Part shown: one piece after another, positions 11,201 through 22,643 of the stretch | Layout of the letters: the number at the start of each line of letters is the position of its first letter | Position numbering within the stretch: the first letter of the stretch is position 1 | DNA from: Thereva unica | Lineage: Eukaryota; Arthropoda; Insecta; Diptera; Therevidae | NCBI GenBank assembly: GCA_949987705.1 | Contig: OX465286.1 | Coordinates: 14,273,676-14,337,675 of the forward strand | DNA: 64,000 nt | Reading direction: 5' to 3' | Translations under genes and position numbers: made by a program | Notes under the pieces: model-generated | Seen by the model: only the letters and a program-made list of their open reading frames with translations | Told to the model about the DNA's origin: nothing | Databases searched by the model: none

Positions 11201-14200
11201 GGTCAGCACGGGGTGGGATTGAATTCACAGACTCCCTGGGAGGTCCCTAACAATTTCCCGTCCAAAAAAGGGCCACTCCAGAGTTTTCCCAAAACCGGAA
11301 ATTATGCAAAGGGGTACCCCTTGGGATATTTTTGGCCGATTTCACGAAAGTGCTGGGATCTTAATGAATGGGGTATCGTTGGAAAGGGCTCGCTCCCCCG
11401 AGTTCAGCGCACTTGATTTGGTCCAGAAATAACAAGGGGTTCGGGAGTTATGGCCTCTTTTGTGAATGGCCGAAGGAGGGCTGCGAAATGGCCATTATCT
11501 CCGGAAATACTAGTCAGCCCGGGGTGGGATTGAATTCACAGACCCCCTGGGAGGTCCCTAACAATTTCCCGTCCAAAAAAGGGCCACTCCAGAGTTTTCC
11601 CAAAACCGGAAATTATGCAAAGGGGTACCCCTTGGGATATTTTTGGCCGATTTCACGAAAGTGCTGGGATCTTAATGAATGGGGTATCGTTGGAAAGGGC
11701 TCGCTCCCCCGAGTTCAGCGCACTTGATTTGGTCCAGAAATAACAAGGGGTTCGGGAGTTATGACCTCTTTTGTGAATGGCCGAAGGAGGGCTGCGAAAT
11801 GGCCATTATCTCGGGAAATACTGGTCAGCCCGGGGTGGGATTGAATTCACAGACTCCCTGGGAGGTCCCTAACAATTTCCCGTCCAAAAAAGGGCCACTC
11901 CAGAGTTTTCCCAAAACCGGAAATTATGCAAAGGGGTACCCCTTGGGATATTTTTGGCCGATTTCACGAAAGTGCTGGGATCTTAATGAATGGGGTACCG
12001 TTGGAAAGGGCTCGCTCCCCCGAGTTCAGCGCACTTGATTTGGTGCAGAAATAACAAGGGGTTCGGGACTTATGGCCTCTTTTGTGAATGGCCAAAGGAG
12101 GGCTGCGAAATGGCCATTATCTCGGGAAATACTGGTCAGCACGGGGTGGGATTGAATTCACAGACTCCCTGGGAGGTCCCTAACAATTTCCCGTCCAAAA
12201 AAGGGCCACTCCAGAGTTTTCCCAAAACCGGAAATTATGCAAAGGGGTACCCCTTGGGATATTTTTGGCCGATTTCACGAAAGTGCTGGGATCTTAATGA
12301 ATGGGGTATCGTTGGAAAGGGCTCGCTCCCCCGAGTTCAGCGCACTTGATTTGGTCCAGAAATAACAAGGGGTTCGGGAGTTATGGCCTCTTTTGTGAAT
12401 GGCCGAAGGAGGGCTGCGAAATGGCCATTATCTCGGGAAATACTAGTCAGCCCGGGGTGGGATTGAATTCACAGACCCCCTGGGAGGTCCCTAACAATTT
12501 CCCGTCCAAAAAAGGGCCACTCCAGAGTTTTCCCAAAACCGGAAATTATGCAAAGGGGTACCCCTTGGGATATTTTTGGCCGATTTCACGAAAGTGCTGG
12601 GATCTTAATGAATGGGGTATCGTTGGAAAGGGCTCGCTCCCCCGAGTTCAGCGCACTTGATTTGGTCCAGAAATAACAAGGGGTTCGGGAGTTATGACCT
12701 CTTTTGTGAATGGCCGAAGGAGGGCTGCGAAATGGCCATTATCTCGGGAAATACTGGTCAGCCCGGGGTGGGATTGAATTCACAGACTCCCTGGGAGGTC
12801 CCTAACAATTTCCCATCCAAAAAAGGGCCACTCCAGAGTTTTCCAAAAACCGGAAATTATGCAAAGGGGTACCCCTTGGGATATTTTTGGCCGATTTCAC
12901 GAAAGTGCTGGGATCTTAATGAATGGGGTATCGTTGGAAAGGGCTCGCTCCCCCGAGTTCAGCGCACTTGATTTGGTCCAGAAATAACAAGGGGTTCGGG
13001 AGTTATGACCTCTTTTGTGAATGGCCGAAGGAGGGCTGCGAAATGGCCATTATCTCGGGAAATACTGGTCAGCCCGGGGTGGGATTGAATTCACAGACTC
13101 CCTGGGAGGTCCCTAACAATTTCCCGTCCAAAAAAGGGCCACTCCAGAGTTTTCCAAAAACCGGAAATTATGCAAAGGGGTACCCCTTGGGATATTTTTG
13201 GCCGATTTCACGAAAGTGCTGGGATCTTAATGAATGGGGTATCGTTGGAAAGGGCTCGCTCCCCCGAGTTCAGCGCACTTGATTTGGTCCAGAAATAACA
13301 AGGGGTTCGGGAGTTATGGCCTCTTTTGTGAATGGCCAAAGGAGGGCTGCGAAATGGCCATTATCTCGGGAAATACTGGTCAGCCCGGGGTGGGATTGAA
13401 TTCACAGACTCCCTGGGAGGTCCCTAACAATTTCCCATCCAAAAAAGGGCCACTCCAGAGTTTTCCCAAAACCGGAAATTATGCAAAGGGGTACCCCTTG
13501 GGATATTTTTGGCCGATTTCACGAAAGTGCTGGGATCTTAATGAATGGGGTATCGTTGGAAAGGGCTCGCTCCCCCGAGTTCAGCGCACTTGATTTGGTC
13601 CAGAAATAACAAGGGGTTCGGGAGTTATGGCCTCTTTTGTGAATGGCCAAAGGAGGGCTGCGAAATGGCCATTATCTCGGGAAATACTGGTCAGCCCGGG
13701 GTGGGATTGAATTCACAGACTCCCTGGGAGGTCCCTAACAATTTCCCGTCCAAAAAAGGGGCACTCCAGAGTTTTCCCAAAACCGGAAATTATGCAAAGG
13801 GGTACCCCTTGGGATATTTTTGGCCGATTTCACGAAAGTGCTGGGATCTTAATGAATGGGGTATCGTTGGAAAGGGCTCGCTCCCCCGAGTTCAGCGCAC
13901 TTGATTTGGTGCAGAAATAACAAGGGGTTCGGGACTTATGGCCTCTTTTGTGAATGGCCAAAGGAGGGCTGCGAAATGGCCATTATCTCGGGAAATACTG
14001 GTCAGCCCGGGGTGGGATTGAATTCACAGACTCCCTGGGAGGTCCCTAACAATTTCCCATCCAAAAAAGGGCCACTCCAGAATTTTCCCAAAACCGGAAA
14101 TTATGCAAAGGGGTACCCCTTGGGATATTTTTGGCCGATTTCACGAAAGTGCTGGGATCTTAATGAATGGGGTATCGTTGGAAAGGGCTCGCTCCCCCGA

Positions 14201-14477
14201 GTTCAGCGCACTTGATTTGGTCCAGAAATAACAAGGGGTTCGGGAGTTATGGCCTCTTTTGTGAATGGCCAAAGGAGGGCTGCGAAATGGCCATTATCTC
14301 GGGAAATACTGGTCAGCCCGGGGTGGGATTGAATTCACAGACTCCCTGGGAGGTCCCTAACAATTTCCCGTCCAAAAAAGGGGCACTCCAGAGTTTTCCC
14401 AAAACCGGAAATTATGCAAAGGGGTACCCCTTGGGATATTTTTGGCCGATTTCACGAAAGTGCTGGGATCTTAATGA
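8258..14477. repeat. 20-monomer block, right copy with expanded trimer
   Basis: Sister of 172-4836. It is 6220 bp (20 units) against 4665 bp (15 units). The extra five units are accounted for by two additional trimers (six units) and the absence of one monomer. Outside the trimer region the variant strings agree unit by unit, including rare markers such as A70 at about 12845 and 13156 and GGGGCACT near 13759 and 14381. The similarity stops after 14477. Confidence 0.85.
9813..12611. repeat. 933-bp trimeric higher-order repeat, three tandem copies
   Basis: Each 933-bp unit has, in order, a unit leading to C156, a G203/C213/C227 unit with A299, and a unit with A292 that creates a SpeI site (ACTAGT). 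Boundaries are 9813, 10746 and 11679. All three copies also share C13 (CAGACCCCC) next to the SpeI unit, which the single copy at 1727-2659 lacks, so they share a more recent ancestor with each other. Private differences: the middle copy lacks A233 and has C282 (TCTCCGGA) near 11500. Confidence 0.88.
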
Positions 14478-14788
14478 ATGGGGTATCGTTGGAAAGGGCT
14501 CGCTCCCCCGAGTTCAGCGCACTTGATTTGGTGCAGAAATAACAAGGGGTTCGGGACTTATGGCCTCTTTTGTGAATGGCCAAAGGAGGGCTGCGAAATG
14601 GCCATTATCTCGGGAAACACTGGTCAGCCCGGGGTGGGATTGAATTCACAGACTCCCTGGGAGGTCCCTAACAATTTCCCATCCAAAAAAGGGCCACTCC
14701 AGAATTTTCCCAAAACCGGAAATTATGCAAAGGGGTACCCCTTGGGATATTTTTGGCCGATTTCACGAAAGTGCTGGGATCTTAATGA
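13545..14788. repeat. 622-bp dimer, two copies, second location
   Basis: Same dimer as at 3904-5147. GGGGCACT units start at 13545 and 14167; partners start at 13856 and 14478. Here the second partner is like the first one except for C288 near 14617, whereas in the left block the second partner belongs to a different type. C288 on a C261 background is unusual, since the two sites usually change together. Confidence 0.75.
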
Positions 14789-17587
14789 ATGGGGTATCGT
14801 TGGAAAGGGCTCGCTCCCCCGAGTTCAGCGCACTTGATTTGGTGCAGAAATAACAAGGGGTTCGGGACTTATGGCCTCTTTTGTGAATGGCCAAAGGAGG
14901 GCTGCGAAATGGCCATTATCTCGGGAAATACTGGTCAGCCCGGGGTGGGATTGAATTCACAGACTCCCTGGGAGGTCCCTAACAATTTCCCATCCAAAAA
15001 AGGGCCACTCCAGAATTTTCCCAAAACCGGAAATTCTGCAAAGGGGTACCCCTTGGGATATTTTTGGCCGATTTCACGAAAGTGCTGGGATCTTAATGAA
15101 TGGGGTATCGTTGCAAAGGGCTCGCTCCCCCGAGTTCAGCGCCCTTGATTTGGTGCAGAAATAACAAGGGGTTCGGGACTTATGGCCTCTTTTGTGAATG
15201 GCCAAAGGAGGGCTGCGAAATGGCCATTATCTCGGGAAATACTGGTCAGCCCGGGGTGGGATTGAATTCACAGACTCCCTGGGAGGTCCCTAACAATTTC
15301 CCATCCAAAAAAGGGCCACTCCAGAATTTTCCCAAAACCGGAAATTCTGCAAAGGGGTACCCCTTGGGATATTTTTGGCCGATTTCACGAAAGTGCTGGG
15401 ATCTTAATGAATGGGGTATCGTTGCAAAGGGCTCGCTCCCCCGAGTTCAGCGCCCTTGATTTGGTCCAGAAATAAGAAGGGGTTCGGGAGTTATGGCCTC
15501 TTTTGTGAATGGCCAAAGGAGGGCTGCGAAATGGCCATTATCTCGGGAAATACTGGTCAGCCCGGGGTGGGATTGAATTCACAGACTCCCTGGGAGGTCC
15601 CTAACAATTTCCCATCCAAAAAAGGGCCACTCCAGAATTTTCCCAAAACCGGAAATTCTGCAAAGGGGTACCCCTTGGGATATTTTTGGCCGATTTCACG
15701 AAAGTGCTGGGATCTTAATGAATGGGGTACCGTTGGAAAGGGCTCGCTCCCCCGAGTTCAGCGCACTTGATTTGGTGCAGAAATAACAAGGGGTTCGGGA
15801 CTTATGGCCTCTTTTGTGAATGGCCAAAGGAGGGCTGCGAAATGGCCATTATCTCGGGAAATACTGGTCAGCCCGGGGTGGGATTGAATTCACAGACTCC
15901 CTGGGAGGTCCCTAACAATTTCCCATCCAAAAAAGGGCCACTCCAGAGTTTTCCCAAAACCGGAAATTATGCAAAGGGGTACCCCTTGGGATATTTTTGG
16001 CCGATTTCACGAAAGTGCTGGGATCTTAATGAATGGGGTATCGTTGCAAAGGGCTCGCTCCCCCGAGTTCAGCGCCCTTGATTTGGTCCAGAAATAAGAA
16101 GGGGTTCGGGAGTTATGGCCTCTTTTGTGAATGGCCAAAGGAGGGCTGCGAAATGGCCATTATCTCGGGAAATACTGGTCAGCCCGGGGTGGGATTGAAT
16201 TCACAGACTCCCTGGGAGGTCCCTAACAATTTCCCATCCAAAAAAGGGCCACTCCAGAATTTTCCCAAAACCGGAAATTCTGCAAAGGGGTACCCCTTGG
16301 GATATTTTTGGTCGATTTCACGAAAGTGCTGGGATCTTAATGAATGGGGTACCGTTGGAAAGGGCTCGCTCCCCCGAGTTCAGCGCACTTGATTTGGTGC
16401 AGAAATAACAAGGGGTTCGGGACTTATGGCCTCTTTTGTGAATGGCCAAAGGAGGGCTGCGAAATGGCCATTATCTCGGGAAATACTGGTCAGCCCGGGG
16501 TGGGATTGAATTCACAGACTCCCTGGGAGGTCCCTAACAATTTCCCATCCAAAAAAGGGCCACTCCAGAATTTTCCCAAAACCGGAAATTCTGCAAAGGG
16601 GTACCCCTTGGGATATTTTTGGCCGATTTCACGAAAGTGCTGGGATCTTAATGAATGGGGTACCGTTGGAAAGGGCTCGCTCCCCCGAGTTCAGCGCACT
16701 TGATTTGGTGCAGAAATAACAAGGGGTTCGGGACTTATGGCCTCTTTTGTGAATGGCCAAAGGAGGGCTGCGAAATGGCCATTATCTCGGGAAATACTGG
16801 TCAGCCCGGGGTGGGATTGAATTCACAGACTCCCTGGGAGGTCCCTAACAATTTCCCATCCAAAAAAGGGCCACTCCAGAGTTTTCCCAAAACCGGAAAT
16901 TATGCAAAGGGGTACCCCTTGGGATATTTTTGGCCGATTTCACGAAAGTGCTGGGATCTTAATGAATGGGGTATCGTTGGAAAGGGCTCGCTCCCCCGAG
17001 TTCAGCGCACTTGATTTGGTGCAGAAATAACAAGGGGTTCGGGACTTATGGCCTCTTTTGTGAATGGCCAAAGGAGGGCTGCGAAATGGCCATTATCTCG
17101 GGAAATACTGGTCAGCCCGGGGTGGGATTGAATTCACAGACTCCCTGGGAGGTCCCTAACAATTTCCCATCCAAAAAAGGGCCACTCCAGAATTTTCCCA
17201 AAACCGGAAATTCTGCAAAGGGGTACCCCTTGGGATATTTTTGGCCGATTTCACGAAAGTGCTGGGATCTTAATGAATGGGGTATCGTTGGAAAGGGCTC
17301 GCTCCCCCGAGTTCAGCGCACTTGATTTGGTGCAGAAATAACAAGGGGTTCGGGACTTATGGCCTCTTTTGTGAATGGCCAAAGGAGGGCTGCGAAATGG
17401 CCATTATCTCGGGAAATACTGGTCAGCCCGGGGTGGGATTGAATTCACAGACTCCCTGGGAGGTCCCTAACAATTTCCCATCCAAAAAAGGGCCACTCCA
17501 GAATTTTCCCAAAACCGGAAATTCTGCAAAGGGGTACCCCTTGGGATATTTTTGGCCGATTTCACGAAAGTGCTGGGATCTTAATGA
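14789..17587. repeat. Nine mixed monomers of the left zone
   Basis: These units mix the G162/A191 and C162/C191 types, mostly with A63/C84. A dimer-like pair at 15411-16032 (G213 unit, then G203 unit) is followed by a similar pair at 16033-16654. One copy has T116 near 16312, a variant otherwise seen only to the right of 19 kb. No length change occurs here. Confidence 0.7.
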
Positions 17588-18735
17588 ATGGGGTATCGTT
17601 GGAAAGGGCTCGCTCCCCCGAGTTCAGCGCACTTGATTTGGTCCAGAAATAACAAGGGGTTCGGGAGTTATGGCCTCTTTTGTGAATGGCCAAAGGAGGG
17701 CTGCGAAATGGCCATTATCTGGGAGGTCCCTAACAATTTCCCATCCAAAAAAGGGCCACTCCAGAATTTTCCCAAAACCGGAAATTCTGCAAAGGGGTAC
17801 CCCTTGGGATATTTTTGGCCGATTTCACGAAAGTGCTGGGATCTTAATGAATGGGGTATCGTTGGAAAGGGCTCGCTCCCCCGAGTTCAGCGCACTTGAT
17901 TTGGTGCAGAAATAACAAGGGGTTCGGGAGTTATGGCCTCTTTTGTGAATGGCCAAAGGAGGGCTGCGAAATGGCCATTATCTCGGGAAATACTGGTCAG
18001 CCCGGGGTGGGATTGAATTCACAGACTCCCTGGGAGGTCCCTAACAATTTCCCATCCAAAAAAGGGCCACTCCAGAATTTTCCCAAAACCGGAAATTCTG
18101 CAAAGGGGTACCCCTTGGGATATTTTTGGCCGATTTCACGAAAGTGCTGGGATCTTAATGAATGGGGTATCGTTGGAAAGGGCTCGCTCCCCCGAGTTCA
18201 GCGCACTTGATTTGGTCCAGAAATAACAAGGGGTTCGGGAGTTATGGCCTCTTTTGTGAATGGCCAAAGGAGGGCTGCGAAATGGCCATTATCTGGGAGG
18301 TCCCTAACAATTTCCCATCCAAAAAAGGGCCACTCCAGAATTTTCCCAAAACCGGAAATTCTGCAAAGGGGTACCCCTTGGGATATTTTTGGCCGATTTC
18401 ACGAAAGTGCTGGGATCTTAATGAATGGGGTATCGTTGGAAAGGGCTCGCTCCCCCGAGTTCAGCGCACTTGATTTGGTGCAGAAATAACAAGGGGTTCG
18501 GGAGTTATGGCCTCTTTTGTGAATGGCCAAAGGAGGGCTGCGAAATGGCCATTATCTCGGGAAATACTGGTCAGCCCGGGGTGGGATTGAATTCACAGAC
18601 TCCCTGGGAGGTCCCTAACAATTTCCCATCCAAAAAAGGGCCACTCCAGAATTTTCCCAAAACCGGAAATTCTGCAAAGGGGTACCCCTTGGGATATTTT
18701 TGGCCGATTTCACGAAAGTGCTGGGATCTTAATGA
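17588..18735. repeat. 574-bp dimer with a 48-bp internal deletion, two tandem copies
   Basis: Two units lack the same 48 bp, at 17720/17721 and 18294/18295. Each is followed by a full-length unit, so the 263+311 bp pair is repeated. The deletion removes the end of one EcoRI-phase unit and the start of the next, including CCCGGG and GAATTC. The junction shows a 2-base identity (CT) between the two ends. An identical junction in both copies means that the deletion happened once and was then duplicated with its neighbour. Confidence 0.92.
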
Positions 18736-19046
18736 ATGGGGTACCGTTGGAAAGGGCTCGCTCCCCCGAGTTCAGCGCACTTGATTTGGTGCAGAAATAA
18801 CAAGGGGTTCGGGAGTTATGGCCTCTTTTGTGAATGGCCAAAGGAGGGCTGCGAAATGGCCATTATCTCGGGAAATACTGGTCAGCCCGGGGTGGGATTG
18901 AATTCACAGACTCCCTGGGAGGTCCCTAACAATTTCCCATCCAAAAAAGGGCCACTCCAGAATTTTCCCAAAACCGGAAATTCTGCAAAGGGGTACCCCT
19001 TGGGATATTTTTGGCCGATTTCACGAAAGTGCTGGGATCTTAATGA

Positions 19047-19222
19047 ATGGGGTATCGTTGGAAAGGGCTCGCTCCCCCGAGTTCAGCGCACTTGATTTGG
19101 TCCAGAAATAACAAGGGGTTCGGGACTTATGGCCTTCCCAAAACCAAAACCAAAAATTATGCAAAGGGGTACCCCTTGGGATATTTTTGGTCGATTTCAC
19201 GAAAGTGCTGGGATCTTATTGA
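19047..19222. repeat. 176-bp monomer: 141-bp deletion plus 6-bp insertion
   Basis: The sequence jumps from monomer position 236 to 67 of the next unit at about 19135/19136, removing the EcoRI and SmaI sites. Just after, the usual AAAACCGG is replaced by three tandem CCAAAA hexamers (19138-19155), adding 6 bp and changing GG to AA; the net change is -135 bp. It also marks the change from the left G162/A191 zone to units with T116 and T186. This is the only copy of this rearrangement in the window. Confidence 0.9.
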
Positions 19223-21399
19223 ATGGGGTATCGTTGCAAAGGGCTCGCTCCCCCGAGTTCTGCGCCCTTGATTTGGTGCAGAAATAACAAGGGGTTCGGG
19301 ACTTATGGCCTCTTTTGTGAATGGCCAAAGGAGGGCTGCGAAATGGCCATTATCTCGGGAAATACTGGTCAGCCCGGGGTGGGATTGAATTCACAGACTC
19401 CCTGGGAGGTCCCTAACAATTTCCCATCCAAAAAAGGGCCACTCCAGAGTTTCCCCAAACCCGGAAATTATGCAAAGGGGTACCCCTTGGGATATTTTTG
19501 GTCGATTTCACGAAAGTGCTGGGATCTTATTGAATGGGGTATCGTTGCAAAGGGCTCGCTCCCCCGAGTTCTGCGCCCTTGATTTGGTGCAGAAATAACA
19601 AGGGGTTCGGGAGTTATGGCCTCTTTTGTGAATGGCCAAAGGAGGGTTGCGAAATGGCCATTATCTCGGGAAACACTGGTCAGCCCGGGGTGGGATTGAA
19701 TTCACAGACTCCCTGGGTGGTCCCTAACAATTTCCCATCCAAAAAAGGGCCACTCCAGAGTTTCCCCAAACCCGGAAATTATGCAAAGGGGTACCCCTTG
19801 GGATATTTTTGGTCGATTTCACGAAAGTGCTGGGATCTTAATGAATGGGGTATCGTTGGAAAGGGCTCGCTCCCCCGAGTTCAGCGCACTTGATTTGGTC
19901 CAGAAATAACAAGGGGTTCGGGAGTTATGGCCTCTTTTGTGAATGGCCAAAGGAGGGCTGCGGAATGGCCATTATCTCGGGAAATACTGGTCAGCCCGGG
20001 GTGGGATTGAATTCACAGACTCCCTGGGAGGTCCCTAACAATTTCCCATCCAAAAAAGGGCCACTCCAGAATTTTCCCAAAACCGGAAATTCTGCAAAGG
20101 GGTACCCCTTGGGATATTTTTGGCCGATTTCACGAAAGTGCTGGGATCTTAATGAATGGGGTATCGTTGGAAAGGGCTCGCTCCCCCGAGTTCTGCGCCC
20201 TTGATTTGGTGCAGAAATAACAAGGGGTTCGGGAGTTATGGCCTCTTTTGTGAATGGCCAAAGGAGGGTTGCGAAATGGCCATTATCTCGGGAAACACTG
20301 GTCAGCCCGGGGTGGGATTGAATTCACAGACTCCCTGGGTGGTCCCTAACAATTTCCCATCCAAAAAAGGGCCACTCCAGAGTTTCCCCAAACCCGGAAA
20401 TTCTGCAAAGGGGTACCCCTTGGGATATTTTTGGTCGATTTCACGAAAGTGCTGGGATCTTAATGAATGGGGTATCGTTGGAAAGGGCTCGCTCCCCCGA
20501 GTTCAGCGCACTTGATTTGGTCCAGAAATAACAAGGGGTTCGGGAGTTATGGCCTCTTTTGTGAATGGCCAAAGGAGGGCTGCGGAATGGCCATTATCTC
20601 GGGAAATACTGGTCAGCCCGGGGTGGGATTGAATTCACAGACTCCCTGGGAGGTCCCTAACAATTTCCCATCCAAAAAAGGGCCACTCCAGAGTTTCCCC
20701 AAACCCGGAAATTATGCAAAGGGGTACCCCTTGGGATATTTTTGGCCGATTTCACGAAAGTGCTGGGATCTTAATGAATGGGGTATCGTTGGAAAGGGCT
20801 CGCTCCCCCGAGTTCAGCGCACTTGATTTGGTGCAGAAATAACAAGGGGTTCGGGAGTTATGGCCTCTTTTGTGAATGGCCAAAGGAGGGCTGCGAAATG
20901 GCCATTATCTCGGGAAATACTGGTCAGCCCGGGGTGGGATTGAATTCACAGACTCCCTGGGAGGTCCCTAACAATTTCCCATCCAAAAAAGGGCCACTCC
21001 AGAGTTTCCCCAAACCCGGAAATTCTGCAAAGGGGTACCCCTTGGGATATTTTTGGTCGATTTCACGAAAGTGCTGGGATCTTAATGAATGGGGTATCGT
21101 TGGAAAGGGCTCGCTCCCCAGAGTTCAGCGCACTTGATTTGGTCCAGAAATAACAAGGGGTTCGGGAGTTATGGCCTCTTTTGTGAATGGCCAAAGGAGG
21201 GCTGCGGAATGGCCATTATCTCGGGAAATACTGGTCAGCCCGGGGTGGGATTGAATTCACAGACTCCCTGGGAGGTCCCTAACAATTTCCCATCCAAAAA
21301 AGGGCCACTCCAGAATTTTCCCAAAACCGGAAATTCTGCAAAGGGGTACCCCTTGGGATATTTTTGGTCGATTTCACGAAAGTGCTGGGATCTTAATGA
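19223..21399. repeat. Transition monomers with 622-bp alternation
   Basis: From 19534, units alternate between a G203/A266 type and a C203/G266 type three times (19534, 20156, 20778 against 19845, 20467, 21089). A change to CTGGGTGG (monomer 16-23) marks the units at 19534 and 20156, 622 bp apart. The units at 20156 and 21089 are recombinant or mutated: the first joins G162 to T186/C191, the second has a private C179>A at 21120. The neighbouring 19223 unit has T144-type CTTATTG shared with the preceding one. Confidence 0.7.
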
Positions 21400-22643
21400 A
21401 TGGGGTATCGTTGCAAAGGGCTCGCTCCCCCGAGTTCTGCGCCCTTGATTTGGTCCAGAAATAAGAAGGGGTTCGGGAGTTATGGCCTCTTTTGTGAATG
21501 GCCAAAGGAGGGCTGCGAAATGGCCATTATCTCGGGAAATACTGGTCAGCCCGGGGTGGGATTGAATTCACAGACTCCCTGGGAGGTCCCTAACAATTTC
21601 CCATCCAAAAAAGGGCCACTCCAGAATTTTCCCAAAACCGGAAATTATGCAAAGGGGTACCCCTTGGGATATTTTTGGCCGATTTCACGAAAGTGCTGGG
21701 ATCTTAATGAATGGGGTATCGTTGCAAAGGGCTCGCTCCCCCGAGTTCTGCGCCCTTGATTTGGTCCAGAAATAAGAAGGGGTTCGGGAGTTATGGCCTC
21801 TTTTGTGAATGGCCAAAGGAGGGCTGCGAAATGGCCATTATCTCGGGAAATACTGGTCAGCCCGGGGTGGGATTGAATTCACAGACTCCCTGGGAGGTCC
21901 CTAACAATTTCCCATCCAAAAAAGGGCCACTCCAGAATTTTCCCAAAACCGGAAATTATGCAAAGGGGTACCCCTTGGGATATTTTTGGCCGATTTCACG
22001 AAAGTGCTGGGATCTTAATGAATGGGGTATCGTTGCAAAGGGCTCGCTCCCCCGAGTTCTGCGCCCTTGATTTGGTCCAGAAATAAGAAGGGGTTCGGGA
22101 GTTATGGCCTCTTTTGTGAATGGCCAAAGGAGGGCTGCGAAATGGCCATTATCTCGGGAAATACTGGTCAGCCCGGGGTGGGATTGAATTCACAGACTCC
22201 CTGGGAGGTCCCTAACAATTTCCCATCCAAAAAAGGGCCACTCCAGAATTTTCCCAAAACCGGAAATTATGTAAAGGGGTACCCCTTGGGATATTTTTGG
22301 CCGATTTCACGAAAGTGCTGGGATCTTAATGAATGGGGTATCGTTGCAAAGGGCTCGCTCCCCCGAGTTCTGCGCCCTTGATTTGGTCCAGAAATAAGAA
22401 GGGGTTCGGGAGTTATGGCCTCTTTTGTGAATGGCCAAAGGAGGGCTGCGAAATGGCCATTATCTCGGGAAATACTGGTCAGCCCGGGGTGGGATTGAAT
22501 TCACAGACTCCCTGGGAGGTCCCTAACAATTTCCCATCCAAAAAAGGGCCACTCCAGAATTTTCCCAAAACCGGAAATTATGCAAAGGGGTACCCCTTGG
22601 GATATTTTTGGCCGATTTCACGAAAGTGCTGGGATCTTAATGA
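21400..22643. repeat. Run of four near-identical monomers
   Basis: Four consecutive units share C162, T186, C203, G213, G227, A63 and A84. The third differs by a C87>T at about 22272 (GTAAAGG). This is simple monomer-level homogenisation with no higher-order period. Confidence 0.8.

Noticed and set aside
17670..18489. Alternative 81-codon frames at 17670-17915 and 18244-18489
   Set aside because: They exist only because the 48-bp deletion joins two frames, and they overlap the main frame. The two are identical through duplication of the deletion.
19138..19155. Ciliate-like telomeric repeat (CCAAAA three times)
   Set aside because: Three units only, internal to a satellite monomer and explained by a local rearrangement of AAAACC.
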